From Candidatus Obscuribacterales bacterium (GTDB lineage: Bacteria > Cyanobacteriota > Vampirovibrionia > Obscuribacterales > Obscuribacteraceae), in contig JAGVKB010000154.1 of the NCBI GenBank assembly GCA_020050835.1, positions 1-64,000 of the forward strand: DNA of 64,000 nt, in the 5' to 3' direction. Positions 27,846-37,594 of the stretch are shown piece by piece. The notes beneath the pieces are model-generated. The model ran no database searches, was not told where the DNA came from, and was given only the letters and a program-made list of their open reading frames with translations. The position numbers were made by a program, and so were the translations under genes. Numbering within the stretch: position 1 is the first letter of the stretch; the number at the start of each line of letters is the position of its first letter.

Positions 27846-27900
27846 AGTCACGCTCGTCTCACCTTTCCATCACACGCGCGTCTCGTTGTTCCGTTATTGT
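27846..27900 (+). promoter_or_regulatory. Four-box 11-bp direct-repeat promoter (P3)
   Basis: AGTCAC (27846), TCTCAC (27857), CATCAC (27868) and CGTCTC (27879) start exactly 11 bp apart. Ten bases follow the last box, then TATTGT (27895-27900) as -10. The predicted start near 27907 gives a leader of about 65 bases to the ATG at 27972. Confidence 0.75.
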
Positions 27901-27971
27901 AGATAGCGCACTCTGCTAACACAGGCAGCGCAACACTTGAAACAATCGTTTAGATTGTACTGAGGTTTAGT

Positions 27972-29249
27972 ATGTTCAAGGACACTTTAGAATTCGATGA
28001 GAACTTCAGCAGAGCCTACAATCGGCAAGCACACCCTGAAAGTGGAGAACAGGAGGCATCTCACCGGTTGTATCAATTCGCATTCGAAATTGCTCGAGAT
28101 CAGAAAACACCTAAACTTTCCGAGTGTCATTCAAAAGAATCCGATCTAGTCTGCAGCTCAAATGATAGCGAAAGCTTCCAGAAGGACTTTCTACAAGCCG
28201 CTTCAAAGGCAGGAATAATGATACCTCGCGTGCTCGGTTACCTGGAGGCAATCGACAATCGAGCAGCGCATTATCGAGTGAAGCCAGAACAAATCGACAA
28301 GATGTGCGATCACTTGAGACAGGTTCTTGAGACGGAAACAAGCAAATCTCAATTCAGTAGAGAGCAGCTCAAAAATCTGGTGGAATGCACACTGCATAAT
28401 CTTGCGTATCCTCGCGAAATCGATCAGGGGCACCACCCGACCTGCAACGTCACCACCGTAGAAGTCTATGTCGCCAGCAAGCATCCTGAAGTATATGCCG
28501 ACATGATGCGCCAGGTAGCGCTGACCGGCAGTTACACGGTCGCCGGCGGCAAGTCTGTTACTCCACCAAAACTTGCTATAACGCCCGGTCGAGACGAGTT
28601 GAGCTTCAAACTGGAGTCGCCTAATCGTGACCTGCGCAACCACGCCAGTCAAGTGTTTCAAATGACGTCCATAAATGGGATGTTCGAGCTAGGTCATCTG
28701 AAGCGTAACGGACATACACCATCTGATTGGCGGTACATCATGGGACCGAGTCGCAGACAGACGATTCCCAATGGTTGGATCGACCTTGGTGAAGACCTCT
28801 TAGTGGATGGAAAGAACAAGCCAATCGTCGAGAATGGAGTAATTCAGACCGATCCTGGCTTCACTGTATACGATAATGTTGCAGCCTCGAAAATGATTCT
28901 GGGATATGAAATGCCATATCTGAAAACTCCGCGTCAAGTGACGGAGAGGTTGCCTGACGGAAAGGTGATAACTCACCCCTGGGAGTTCGACCTTCCAGAT
29001 AAGGATCGCCTGCTGGCAGCGAAGAGGGCGGGTAATCTGCCAATGGGAGTACCCACTATGGGCGGTGCTCATGTTCAGACCATTCACGACGTGTCAATAG
29101 GCAAGTCGGGACAAGTATGGGTTCTTCTGGACAATCAGCATGGAGCAGACGGCGATGGCTGGGTAACCCTTGCCGATTTGCACCGCACACAAAAGGATAA
29201 GAATATTGAGCTGAAGCCAACACCCAAAGCGTCCCATCGCCAGGAATGA
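27972..29249 (+). CDS. Putative papain-fold cysteine-peptidase-like protein
   Basis: 425 residues, no signal peptide. The ATG has GAGG six bases upstream. I do not recognise a named family. A Cys-His-Asn arrangement fits a papain-like fold: Cys158 in HHPTCNVTTVEVYVASKHP at the start of a helix, His367 in GGAHVQTIHDVS before a strand (QVWVLLDNQHG), and Asn388 in that strand. Residues 1-150 are helical and charged, perhaps a prodomain or targeting part. Its transcript is driven by promoter P3. The secreted protein at 29299 follows after 49 bp and is probably co-transcribed. Peptidase activity is inferred from motif order only. Confidence 0.7.
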   Translation: MFKDTLEFDENFSRAYNRQAHPESGEQEASHRLYQFAFEIARDQKTPKLSECHSKESDLVCSSNDSESFQKDFLQAASKAGIMIPRVLGYLEAIDNRAAHYRVKPEQIDKMCDHLRQVLETETSKSQFSREQLKNLVECTLHNLAYPREIDQGHHPTCNVTTVEVYVASKHPEVYADMMRQVALTGSYTVAGGKSVTPPKLAITPGRDELSFKLESPNRDLRNHASQVFQMTSINGMFELGHLKRNGHTPSDWRYIMGPSRRQTIPNGWIDLGEDLLVDGKNKPIVENGVIQTDPGFTVYDNVAASKMILGYEMPYLKTPRQVTERLPDGKVITHPWEFDLPDKDRLLAAKRAGNLPMGVPTMGGAHVQTIHDVSIGKSGQVWVLLDNQHGADGDGWVTLADLHRTQKDKNIELKPTPKASHRQE

Positions 29250-29298
29250 CTAATTGTGGTTGATTGACTGTGTATGCCAAACAACGGGGGATAGTTGA

Positions 29299-30240
29299 AT
29301 GTCGGATGTGCCCGCAGAAATCAATAACAGATCTACTGAGAAGGTAATATCTCGGTTAGTAATTGGCTTTTCCCTCTGCACTTTATTGTTTCTCTCTCTG
29401 CTTGACCCTGTACAAGCAGAGCAGACGTGTCTGGCGATCGGCAAGTCAGCCAAGGTTGCCGGAATGGTTGCGATTCCGATCTACCCTCCAGTAGAACTGA
29501 ACTACCAAAGCAAGTCGGCAATTTTCAAAGCGAGAAAGCAATTCGTGATGACTCAGCCGAAACTCATTACGGGACCTTATACTCCATCCGAAGACGTGTT
29601 TGGAAGAATAGAAGATGGCAAACCATGGTGGGGCATCGAAGGTATGTCCTATTATGGAGCCGGCAACAAGAGCATTCTCGGCCCAGCAGAAGAGTCGAGA
29701 TTCATCATGAACCCATTTCTGTTGGTTGGAGATTCAAATGGTGGCTCGACGTTGTTCGACAAACATAAGGTACCCGCTTCCAGGCTACACCAGGGCTATT
29801 TCCCGTTCTACTGCCAACCGAGGGACCTCAAATGGTGGCCCAGTGAGAGCAGAGCAGAGGTAACCTACGACGCTCGCTCATTTCAACAGTGGTCCTGCCA
29901 GATCAATGGCTCACAAACAAGTTATGGCGGCATTATTCAGCTGGAAGCAATCAACGCTCGCGATCTGGGGCTTGAGTATATCTATGTACCGATAGAGCGG
30001 TGCACAAATATCAAGGCTGGTTCACCAATGCGTGCCGCCATGTCCATTCCTCAATACATTCATTGTGGCGGCTCCTGTGGCTATCCAGGCGGCTGCAACA
30101 ATATGAGTCCCACGACAGCCGAATTGGACAGTCTTAGACTTACCGCTTTACCAGCTCGATTGGAGATCTGGCTCTGGAAATCTGCTCCACAGACCGGCAA
30201 GGAACCGGCTGATATGGTTTTTGTCATCAATTATCAGTAA
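29299..30240 (+). CDS. Secreted protein of unknown function
   Basis: 313 residues. The ATG at 29299 has GGGGGA seven bases upstream. A signal peptide lies at about 17-40 (hydrophobic LVIGFSLCTLLFLSLL, cleavage after VQA). The mature part has paired cysteines (CGGSCGYPGGC near residue 256), many Trp/Tyr and a beta-rich character. I do not recognise the family. It ends in FVINYQ. The position directly after the cysteine-peptidase-like gene suggests a shared operon from promoter P3, possibly substrate or partner (inferred). Confidence 0.75.
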   Translation: MSDVPAEINNRSTEKVISRLVIGFSLCTLLFLSLLDPVQAEQTCLAIGKSAKVAGMVAIPIYPPVELNYQSKSAIFKARKQFVMTQPKLITGPYTPSEDVFGRIEDGKPWWGIEGMSYYGAGNKSILGPAEESRFIMNPFLLVGDSNGGSTLFDKHKVPASRLHQGYFPFYCQPRDLKWWPSESRAEVTYDARSFQQWSCQINGSQTSYGGIIQLEAINARDLGLEYIYVPIERCTNIKAGSPMRAAMSIPQYIHCGGSCGYPGGCNNMSPTTAELDSLRLTALPARLEIWLWKSAPQTGKEPADMVFVINYQ

Positions 30241-30296
30241 TGCTTCGCCAGAGATACACAAAAGCCTCTAGCCGTATCCTAAAAGCCTTTCCCTGC

Positions 30297-30335
30297 TTGA
30301 CAAAATCACGCAATACGTATTACCATACGTATAAT
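30297..30335 (+). promoter_or_regulatory. Promoter and palindromic operator of the prlF-yhaV operon
   Basis: TTGACA (30297-30302) and TACCAT (30321-30326), 18 bp apart, form a plausible promoter; TATAAT occurs at 30330-30335. The self-complementary octamer ATACGTAT occurs twice, at 30313-30320 and 30325-30332, 12 bp centre to centre, covering the -10 region. Type II antitoxins commonly autorepress at such palindromes. Confidence 0.6.
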
Positions 30336-30378
30336 TATACATGTAGTCAAATCTACAATAAAACTGGGAGATCTGACA

Positions 30379-30771
30379 ATGAACAAGGGGAAATCCGCTT
30401 CTGATTCTTCAAAAAAATCTATTGCTCAAGCAGGTGGAATCCCAGCCGCGAGCTACAAGGGCAAGATAACGACTGCTGGGACATCAGAAGGTTTCCGCTT
30501 CGACAAGACCTTATTCAGGCAGCATCCAGAATTCAAACAAAAGGCCGAAGTAAGAGCGGATGTGATAGGACCAGGAACCATACTAGTTTCATTGATCAAT
30601 AATCCTGAAATGGAAAACGAAGACGATCCCGTCGTCTCAGCCTTTCTGGCCTTCCTGGAAAGGGACATGTTGGAAAATCCAAAGACAATCACGCGTCTCT
30701 CAGCCGACCAGATTGCCCGTGCCAAAGCTCTCACCGCAAACGTCAACGTCACGGACGACGAGCTAGAATAG
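30379..30771 (+). CDS. prlF: PrlF-type antitoxin
   Basis: 130 residues. The C-terminal half DPVVSAFLAFLERDMLENP ... VNVTDDELE matches the PrlF (SohA) pattern (NAFLRFLDxDIxxNP ... VNIDDE). The N-terminal part would be the AbrB/SpoVT-like DNA-binding swapped hairpin, although KGKITTAGTSEGFRFDKTLF is divergent. Expected to bind and neutralise YhaV and to repress its own promoter at the ATACGTAT operator. The ATG has GGGAG eight bases upstream. The stop lies four bases before the toxin start, the classic antitoxin-toxin order. Confidence 0.85.
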   Translation: MNKGKSASDSSKKSIAQAGGIPAASYKGKITTAGTSEGFRFDKTLFRQHPEFKQKAEVRADVIGPGTILVSLINNPEMENEDDPVVSAFLAFLERDMLENPKTITRLSADQIARAKALTANVNVTDDELE

Positions 30772-30775
30772 CGCC

Positions 30776-31285
30776 ATGGAAGTAAATGGCTGGACTCTCT
30801 TTCAGCATACGCTGTTCAAAGCAGAATACGCTAAGCTCCTGGCTGAAGTCGAGAAACTAGCTCAGACTCAGCCAGAGACTTATCAGAATCACATTAGGAC
30901 AAAGCTGCTAAAGCGCATCACTGATCTGATCTCCGAAGAAATACCTGCAGATCCGGGACACGAGCGCTTCCAGCAGGGTAAGACGCTAGGCGCTGGCCAT
31001 CAGCACTGGAAGCGGGCCAAGTTCGGTAAGGACCACCGCTATCGTTTGTTTTTTCGCTACGAGCAAAAGAAGAGGGGCGACCAGGTCATAAAGGTAGTAA
31101 TTTACGCCTGGATGAACAACGGAAAGACGCTCCGGAAGGCAGGCGACAAGAACGATCCATATGCCTTGTTCGCCAAAGGACTGAAAAAGGGGCAGCCACC
31201 CGATTCAATCGAAGCATTGCTCAAAGAATCAGAAGAACTCGATGTACCGCTGAAGGAAGCGAAAGAAACCGAATCAGCGGAGTGA
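30776..31285 (+). CDS. yhaV: YhaV family toxin (ribonuclease)
   Basis: 169 residues with strong YhaV signatures: VNGWTLFQHTLF at the N-terminus, then GKTLGAGHQHWKRAKFG, HRYRLFFRYEQ, YAWMNNGKTLRKAGDKNDPY, LFAKGLKKGQPP. YhaV is a RelE/ParE-superfamily endoribonuclease that slows growth when free of PrlF. The C-terminal about 20 residues (Glu/Lys-rich) extend beyond the usual family end. Identification is by motif order and by the adjacent antitoxin. Confidence 0.92.
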   Translation: MEVNGWTLFQHTLFKAEYAKLLAEVEKLAQTQPETYQNHIRTKLLKRITDLISEEIPADPGHERFQQGKTLGAGHQHWKRAKFGKDHRYRLFFRYEQKKRGDQVIKVVIYAWMNNGKTLRKAGDKNDPYALFAKGLKKGQPPDSIEALLKESEELDVPLKEAKETESAE

Positions 31286-31368
31286 TCATCATCGCCGCCA
31301 TTCGGCTGCCCGCGGACTCATTCGACATCAGTCAACGGAAATGCGAGAAGTCCGTTGCACAGGCATTC

Positions 31369-31401
31369 CGTCACACACGCGTCACGCTGTTTGCCTATTA
31401 T
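31369..31401 (+). promoter_or_regulatory. Two-box 11-bp direct-repeat promoter (P4)
   Basis: CGTCAC at 31369-31374 and 31380-31385 (11 bp apart), ten bases, then TATTAT (31396-31401). Two upstream in-phase positions do not match. The predicted start near 31408 gives a leader of about 149 bases to the gene at 31557. Confidence 0.7.
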
Positions 31402-31556
31402 AGCTTTTGAATACCAGTCTATACAACTTCGAATAGGCAGGCAGAGTAAAGCCGAGCACTTAGAGCATCGACACTCTGCCGAGCCAAGCTGCTGCCGGCA
31501 CCGATCATTACTATCGAGGTAATTAGTCCATCTGACTGCATTCGAGTGAGGGTTTC

Positions 31557-34500
31557 ATGACGAAAGCGATTACCAATTTTACGGACGGTATAAAGAGATT
31601 TCTTGCACAGGTCAGGCGCGGCATCGCAAAGCCACCAGCGCTAGTGCTTCTTGTTCTGGGTGGTCTGATTGCGTTTGCTGCATCGTTGCCGCTTGAGGAT
31701 AAAGTCTTTCCGTCCGCATCTATCGATCTCCGGATGAGCAAAGCCGAGTTAATGCATCTTGCGCAAAACTGGTCGGAGAAGCTCGGATATGCTACCGCCG
31801 GTGGCGTCAACACAATTCAATTCAATTACGATGAGACAGCCAAGATTTTTCTCGAGCATCAGCTTGGCTGCAAAACAGCCAACCAATTGATGGCGGAGAA
31901 ATTGCCAGTCTGGTACTGGGACGCCACTTTCAGGCATCAGCTAGAGAAAGAGAGCATGTCAGTCCAAATCAGTCCGCAAGGGCGATTGCTGGGCTTTGAC
32001 TATGATATACCGGACGACAAGAAACTTCCTTCATTGGAAAAACAGCAAGCAATATGCTTAGCCACCGATTTTCTCAGCAAGACCTTGGGCCTGGACCTGA
32101 AAGGATACAAGCTTGTTGACGACGGCATGGTATCCAAACCGCATCGAAAAGACTTTTCCTTTACCTGGGAAGACAGCAAAACCGATTATCGCGATGCAAG
32201 AATCAGGCTTACTGTAGAGGTATCAGGAAACAACATTACGTATTTCGACAATTATCTTCATGTACCTGAATCATGGTCGCGCAGCTACAGCACCATGAGA
32301 AGTAGCAACGAACTCCTGTATCAGATGGCACGGGTTCCATTTTTCATCCTCGCAATCGCTGCCGTCTTTCTACTAATTCGCAACGCTGCTCTGCGAAACA
32401 TTCATTGGCCGTCAGCGCTTGCTATAGCGGGATTACTGTCGGTTGCCAAATTTTTGGAGTGCCTTAACGAGCTTGAGATTGCGCTTTCGATCTACAGCAG
32501 CGATCAATCCCTGGCAGGTTTTCTCACCCATAGAATTGTGATTGACGCCCTTGGTGCCGCTGCCAATTTCATTGGCATTCTCATACTGGCGGGAGCGGCC
32601 CAGACCATTTATCGATCTATGTATCCTTCCCATTTGCAAATCAGCTCTTGGTTTTGCTTGCAAAGTCTTCGCAGCCGCCAGTTTATTCAGGCTCTAATAG
32701 CGGGGCATGCAGCCTTCGGTCTATCCCTGGCTTACCAGATTATCTACTATCTATTAGGTAATCGCTTAAATTTCTGGTGCCCACTCGGTGTGGATAATTA
32801 CCAGACCATCGGCACTGCCATTCCAGCTTTCTCCGGGGTGGATCTCGGACTGGGAGCCGCCGTCATGGAGGAGCTTCTCTATCGCGTAATCGGACTCGGG
32901 CTGCTCCAAAAACTGACACGCAACTTCCTGCTTGCCAATTTACTTCAAGCAGCAGCGTGGGGGTTTATGCACAGTAATTACCCACAACAACCAGCCTACG
33001 TTCGTGGAATTGAGCTGACTTTCGATGGTATGTTCATGGGCTGGCTGCTCAAACGCTACGGACTGATCGCCTGCCTGGTCTCTCATTACGCCCTCGATGC
33101 ATTCTGGACGGCATATCCGCTGTTCAGAGCACCGGTGCTTGCGTTACAGGCGTCCGCTTTGCTCTCTGTAGCACCGTTTCTCGTGGTTCTTGCAGCGGCA
33201 TTATTCATGTCATCCAGAAGAGGCTTCCTATCCAGCTCAGAGCAGGCGGCCGAGAGCAATGCCAGGCGGGCGGAGAGCAAGTCGACTGAATTGCTCTCCG
33301 CGGTCCATCAGCAAGGGCATTTCAACTATGTGCGGCTGTCACGACAAACTAAGCTGACTCTTACTGTCATTATCGCAGCCGCTCTGGCAATATCAGCTTT
33401 ACATCACGATAACAGCATAGGCTCAGGGTCAAAACCTCTGTCTATCTCCCGCGAGCAAGCAATTGCAACTGCCAGGCAATACCTCCAAAGTCAAGGTATT
33501 CATCTGGATGGTTACTTAATCTCTGCAGCCTTACAGACTACTCCCGGCAATAACGATTCGGAGCTAGAGTATCTGAAAGAAACTCTTGGCTATGCCAGAA
33601 CCAAAACACTGCTCGAGTCAATCGAACACCCATGCAAGTGGAATGTGCGTTTGTGCAAGCCTCTTGATTCATCCGAGTATCGGATCGCTCTGGACGAAAG
33701 CGGCAACCTGCTATCTCCGGTCATAAGCCTGCAGGATTCCACTCCCGGAGCCCAACTTACAACTGACGCTGCTCGCAATTTATCCGAGCAGTTTCTCCGA
33801 AAATACAGACCACTCTACTTTCCTTGTAAGTTAGATTCTACAGAACAGATTGTTCGAACGCACCGGAGGGACTACAAGTTTACCTACAGTGTGCCGAAAT
33901 ATAAGGTCGGAGATGCCGACCTTAAGGTCAACATTGAAATTGTCGGGAATCAACCGGCAAATGTATCGCACCACTGGCAAGTCCCGGATAGCTGGCTATG
34001 GGAAAAGAACAAGCAGAGCAGCATAGAGGAAGCTCTTCAAGTACTGCGCTCTGTATTGGTAGCCGTACTGTCAATGTCTGCGCTGATTGGCTTTGCTTGG
34101 TTGCTGGTGAAAGTCAAAGCATCCTGGCGAGCGGCCCTTTGCATGGCTTTAGCAGCAGGTCTGCTAACTCTTGCGGCGGCGTTAAACAAACTACCATCGT
34201 ATCTATCTGCTTATGATACTACCAGCCCATGGAGCTCATTTGTGACCATGACAGTGCTCCAACAAGTGGTGGGGCTGATTGTTGGAGTCACAGCTTTCAC
34301 GCTGCTGTTTCGCAGCTCGCTGGCGGCCTTCAAAATCATATTTCCGACCGTATCACTAAAATCAGCCCTTAGTCAGGCCTTGCTTCCTCAGGACAAACCA
34401 GTAGCGGAGCAACAAAAGCATCTCTGGAGCGACGCCTTACTTGCGGCAGCAGCCCTGCTAGCAGTTGGGAATAGCTTTAAGGTTGTAACAGAGCCGATCC

Positions 34501-35075
34501 GGCACTCCGTCTCTCGAATTCCTGAGCATTTGACCGCTCTCAGCCGGTTGGCGGGGCTCTCCAACTTATCCCTGCCAGTCGACCACATCACGTCTTACCT
34601 GCTTGAATTCTTGCTGGTGCCGGCAGCCCTCCTTCTGCTGGTAGCCTTTATTACCCGGTTTGGAGGTAAGTACAACAAGATCTGGCGAATGGTAACCCTT
34701 ATCTCGATCGCTACTGTGTGTACTGATGTCCGTCACTTTCAGGAAACTCTGCTCAATCTTGCCAGTATGGGCAGTATTATTGCGTTGTGCTGGTTTTTCT
34801 GCGCCAGGTTTTTCAGCAAGAATCCATTTTCCATCCTTGTCCTGGTCTGGCTGTTCGCCTGGTCGGAAGTCAATGCCATCGCAACTCATGCATTACCTCT
34901 CCTGCGAACAGACTGCTGCATCATCGGCGCCATCTTGCTACTGCCGGCGGCGTACCTCATGGCCTTGCACATGACAGTGAGCCGCAACATCGGCACCGTC
35001 TTCGGCACCAAACTCGCACCAGCCAACACTAGCCCTGCAACAGTTGAAGTTTTAAGTGACACTGCGACTCTCTGA
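31557..35075 (+). CDS. Polytopic CPBP-type intramembrane protease with an internal duplication
   Basis: 1,172 residues. Two homologous soluble regions (about 60-240 and 635-820) each follow a membrane helix and precede a bundle of transmembrane helices. They share blocks such as the KPHRKDFSFTWED and RTHRRDYKFTYSV lines and VPESW / VPDSW at the end. Between them lies a CPBP (CAAX protease/bacteriocin-processing, Abi) core: EELLYR (Glu438, Glu439, Arg443), His472 (MHSNYPQQP) and His510 (SHYALDAF), the expected catalytic set. The second bundle (about 830-1150) keeps the helices but I see no EExxxR, so it is probably inactive. GAGGG lies four bases before the ATG. The substrate is unknown. Promoter P4 lies upstream. 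Confidence 0.85.
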   Translation: MTKAITNFTDGIKRFLAQVRRGIAKPPALVLLVLGGLIAFAASLPLEDKVFPSASIDLRMSKAELMHLAQNWSEKLGYATAGGVNTIQFNYDETAKIFLEHQLGCKTANQLMAEKLPVWYWDATFRHQLEKESMSVQISPQGRLLGFDYDIPDDKKLPSLEKQQAICLATDFLSKTLGLDLKGYKLVDDGMVSKPHRKDFSFTWEDSKTDYRDARIRLTVEVSGNNITYFDNYLHVPESWSRSYSTMRSSNELLYQMARVPFFILAIAAVFLLIRNAALRNIHWPSALAIAGLLSVAKFLECLNELEIALSIYSSDQSLAGFLTHRIVIDALGAAANFIGILILAGAAQTIYRSMYPSHLQISSWFCLQSLRSRQFIQALIAGHAAFGLSLAYQIIYYLLGNRLNFWCPLGVDNYQTIGTAIPAFSGVDLGLGAAVMEELLYRVIGLGLLQKLTRNFLLANLLQAAAWGFMHSNYPQQPAYVRGIELTFDGMFMGWLLKRYGLIACLVSHYALDAFWTAYPLFRAPVLALQASALLSVAPFLVVLAAALFMSSRRGFLSSSEQAAESNARRAESKSTELLSAVHQQGHFNYVRLSRQTKLTLTVIIAAALAISALHHDNSIGSGSKPLSISREQAIATARQYLQSQGIHLDGYLISAALQTTPGNNDSELEYLKETLGYARTKTLLESIEHPCKWNVRLCKPLDSSEYRIALDESGNLLSPVISLQDSTPGAQLTTDAARNLSEQFLRKYRPLYFPCKLDSTEQIVRTHRRDYKFTYSVPKYKVGDADLKVNIEIVGNQPANVSHHWQVPDSWLWEKNKQSSIEEALQVLRSVLVAVLSMSALIGFAWLLVKVKASWRAALCMALAAGLLTLAAALNKLPSYLSAYDTTSPWSSFVTMTVLQQVVGLIVGVTAFTLLFRSSLAAFKIIFPTVSLKSALSQALLPQDKPVAEQQKHLWSDALLAAAALLAVGNSFKVVTEPIRHSVSRIPEHLTALSRLAGLSNLSLPVDHITSYLLEFLLVPAALLLLVAFITRFGGKYNKIWRMVTLISIATVCTDVRHFQETLLNLASMGSIIALCWFFCARFFSKNPFSILVLVWLFAWSEVNAIATHALPLLRTDCCIIGAILLLPAAYLMALHMTVSRNIGTVFGTKLAPANTSPATVEVLSDTATL

Positions 35076-35177
35076 CATTGATTCCCTCGGGAATAATTCG
35101 GCTATAAAAACTTTTTCTTCGCTAGAGCTCTGGCAGGAAGTCAATGCCCCACTCGAATATTGCACAATTTAGAGATC

Positions 35178-37583
35178 ATGAGTAACCGCACATTGTTGGC
35201 ACTTAGAAGATTCACTGAACCTCGCGCGGTTAACAATCGTTCAAAGCCCGAGGTGTGGCAATCTATCTTTATGCCCGTTGCAGGCTACATATTACTCTAT
35301 GTTTTGCTTTTCCGTCCGGTTCTTTTCTCTACCAACTTGCTAGCGCCGGGTGACGCATGGCTCCAGTCGGTGCCCGCTTTCCATTGCCCACCAACTCTCT
35401 GGTCACAGATGCTGTTTGGCGGATTCCCCGTGTTTGCCGATCCTCAAGTACAGACATGGTATCCGCTCCAATACTTGTTCAAATTCATGCCGGGAGGTTG
35501 GAATTGTTACGTCCTTGCCGCCTTTGCGTTAAGTGCAAGCTTTGCCCACGGATGTGTTTATTCAATCACCCGCTCGACGACTGGTGCCATTGTTGGCGGC
35601 ATTACGTATGGTATGAGTGGTTTCCTGATCTCCAATCTCTGCCACACTCCGATGATCCACGCTGCAATGTTCGCTCCATTGCTCATATGGTCCATTACAG
35701 AACTGAAGAAATCAAGCAGACCGATCTGGTTTACTATCCTGTGCGCGGCAGTAGCATGCGGTCTGTTGGCTGGTCATCCCCAAACCTCAGTCTATTCGCT
35801 TTACCTGTCTGCCGCTTATGCTTGCTTGTGCGCATTCGAATTAACAAGTAGACGAGCACAATTTCTTTCTACCTGCTCTACAGCATTCATTTTTGGTTGT
35901 GGAATTGCATCGATTCAACTTTTACCATCATTGGAACTTTCGCTGTTTGGAGAGCGAACAAAGCTTCCGTACCATGTTTTTGTGAGCTTCAGCCTGCCCC
36001 CAATCAGCACGGTTTCGCTGGTATTCCCACATCTCTTCGGTGGTCCAGCCGGCTCTCCGTTCGGAAGCTACTTTGGACCACTCAACTTGCAAACAACCAG
36101 CGGCTATTTTGGCTTTGTTCCTTTCATGCTTGCTGTCCTCGCTCTCGCATCTCAGAGGCAGGCAAGAGTGTGGTTCTGGGCTGTGGTCACTGTTATTGCG
36201 CTGGCGCTTACATTTGGCGATGCCTGTCCGCTCTCCCGGTTAGCGTATCTCGTGCCGGGCTATGGCCATTTTCGCTGTCCGACCAGGCACTTCTTAGAGG
36301 TGTCGCTGGCAATTAGCATTTTGGCGGGGTTCGGCGTGGTGGCGATTCAACGACACCAGGCAACACTTGCTCAGGTCATGACGGCACTTGGTGCCGGCTT
36401 TCTTGCAGCGATGACCGCGCTCGTCGCTCTTTTCTGTAATGCTCATTTTCTGCAGGCGCAAGCGAGCCAACATGTTGGCGGCAAGTTCGATCCAATTCTC
36501 TGGAACAACCCAGCGATCGATCTTGCTCTAATTATTCTATTGTTGTCCGCATGCAGCTTCCTGCTGGCATGGAGATTCGCGAATTCGAAGACTACCATGG
36601 CATTACTAATTACTATTTTAATTCTAGATCTCGGTAGTTTTGCCGCCTTCAGCGCGTGGCGTTACGATCACCCGGATTCAACCCAATTACAACTTCCTGC
36701 ATCACTACGTGACTTACGCAACGAGGTTATTGACTCTTCACAAAGGATGCTCAGCGTGCGCGGGATTGCCGGCTCGACTGAAGAACTTCCCCCCAATACT
36801 TCAAGGCTTTGGGGTGTGCCAAGCGCAGGTGGCTACACACCGTTGGTCTTTCTCCGGCATATTAGGCTAATGTCCATTGCAGCCGGCGGCTGGCTGTTTA
36901 AACCACTGGGAAGCAACTCTATTTGGCCTGATCTTATGTCAGTTCGCTTCGTAATTGCACCAAATCAGGCCTCATCGTTCGACTTCATTATCGACCATCT
37001 GAAGTCAGATCATCGCCACTTCAATCTGGCACACCGGATTGGCGATGCGCTTGTCTTCGAGAACATGCGTGCTATGCCACGCGCGTGGTTAGTTCATAAA
37101 GTTCAGAGTCTAGGAACCACAGAAGTCCTTCATATTCTTCAATCAGGAATAGCTTCTGACGGCAGCTTTTTCGATCCGCATAAACAGGCCTTGGTAGAAG
37201 AGCCTTGTCCATTTCAACAAAATACACCTGGCAACGAGGCTAGTGACCGCATCGAGATAGTGCGTACCAACGACAACGAGCAACAATTGATCACAAACTC
37301 GACGTCAACTGCATTCCTCGTACGAAGCGACATTGACTATCCTGGCTGGCATGCAACCATCGATGGAAAGCCAGCAGCAATCTATCAGACTGACTATCTC
37401 TTGCAGGGAGTGGTCGTTCCGCCCGGAAGGCGTCTGGTCAGTTTTTCCTTTCGCCCCACTTCCTTGCTGCTGGGCACAATATTATCTGTCTGCTCAATTA
37501 TCGCTCTTGGATTGTTCTGCATTATCTTGTCTCGCAGAAGCACGACACGTTTTGGAAGCGTTGGACTAATACAGGGATTCTGA
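35178..37583 (+). CDS. YfhO-like polytopic membrane protein
   Basis: 801 residues with 12 or more hydrophobic helices and a C-terminal extracytoplasmic domain. The pattern near the start (LLAPGDAWLQSVPAF, GGFPVFADPQVQTWYPLQ) matches the YfhO family of GT-C-type membrane proteins, which supply or transfer sugars for teichoic acid or lipid glycosylation in Firmicutes. The C-terminal stretch YPGWHATIDGKPAAIYQTDYLLQGVVVP is the typical YfhO ending. I chose the ATG at 35178 (weak GAGA site). A TTG at 35160 is the alternative. It follows the CPBP gene by 102 bp. Its sugar and acceptor are unknown. Confidence 0.85.
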   Translation: MSNRTLLALRRFTEPRAVNNRSKPEVWQSIFMPVAGYILLYVLLFRPVLFSTNLLAPGDAWLQSVPAFHCPPTLWSQMLFGGFPVFADPQVQTWYPLQYLFKFMPGGWNCYVLAAFALSASFAHGCVYSITRSTTGAIVGGITYGMSGFLISNLCHTPMIHAAMFAPLLIWSITELKKSSRPIWFTILCAAVACGLLAGHPQTSVYSLYLSAAYACLCAFELTSRRAQFLSTCSTAFIFGCGIASIQLLPSLELSLFGERTKLPYHVFVSFSLPPISTVSLVFPHLFGGPAGSPFGSYFGPLNLQTTSGYFGFVPFMLAVLALASQRQARVWFWAVVTVIALALTFGDACPLSRLAYLVPGYGHFRCPTRHFLEVSLAISILAGFGVVAIQRHQATLAQVMTALGAGFLAAMTALVALFCNAHFLQAQASQHVGGKFDPILWNNPAIDLALIILLLSACSFLLAWRFANSKTTMALLITILILDLGSFAAFSAWRYDHPDSTQLQLPASLRDLRNEVIDSSQRMLSVRGIAGSTEELPPNTSRLWGVPSAGGYTPLVFLRHIRLMSIAAGGWLFKPLGSNSIWPDLMSVRFVIAPNQASSFDFIIDHLKSDHRHFNLAHRIGDALVFENMRAMPRAWLVHKVQSLGTTEVLHILQSGIASDGSFFDPHKQALVEEPCPFQQNTPGNEASDRIEIVRTNDNEQQLITNSTSTAFLVRSDIDYPGWHATIDGKPAAIYQTDYLLQGVVVPPGRRLVSFSFRPTSLLLGTILSVCSIIALGLFCIILSRRSTTRFGSVGLIQGF

Positions 37584-37594
37584 ATCAACGATCC

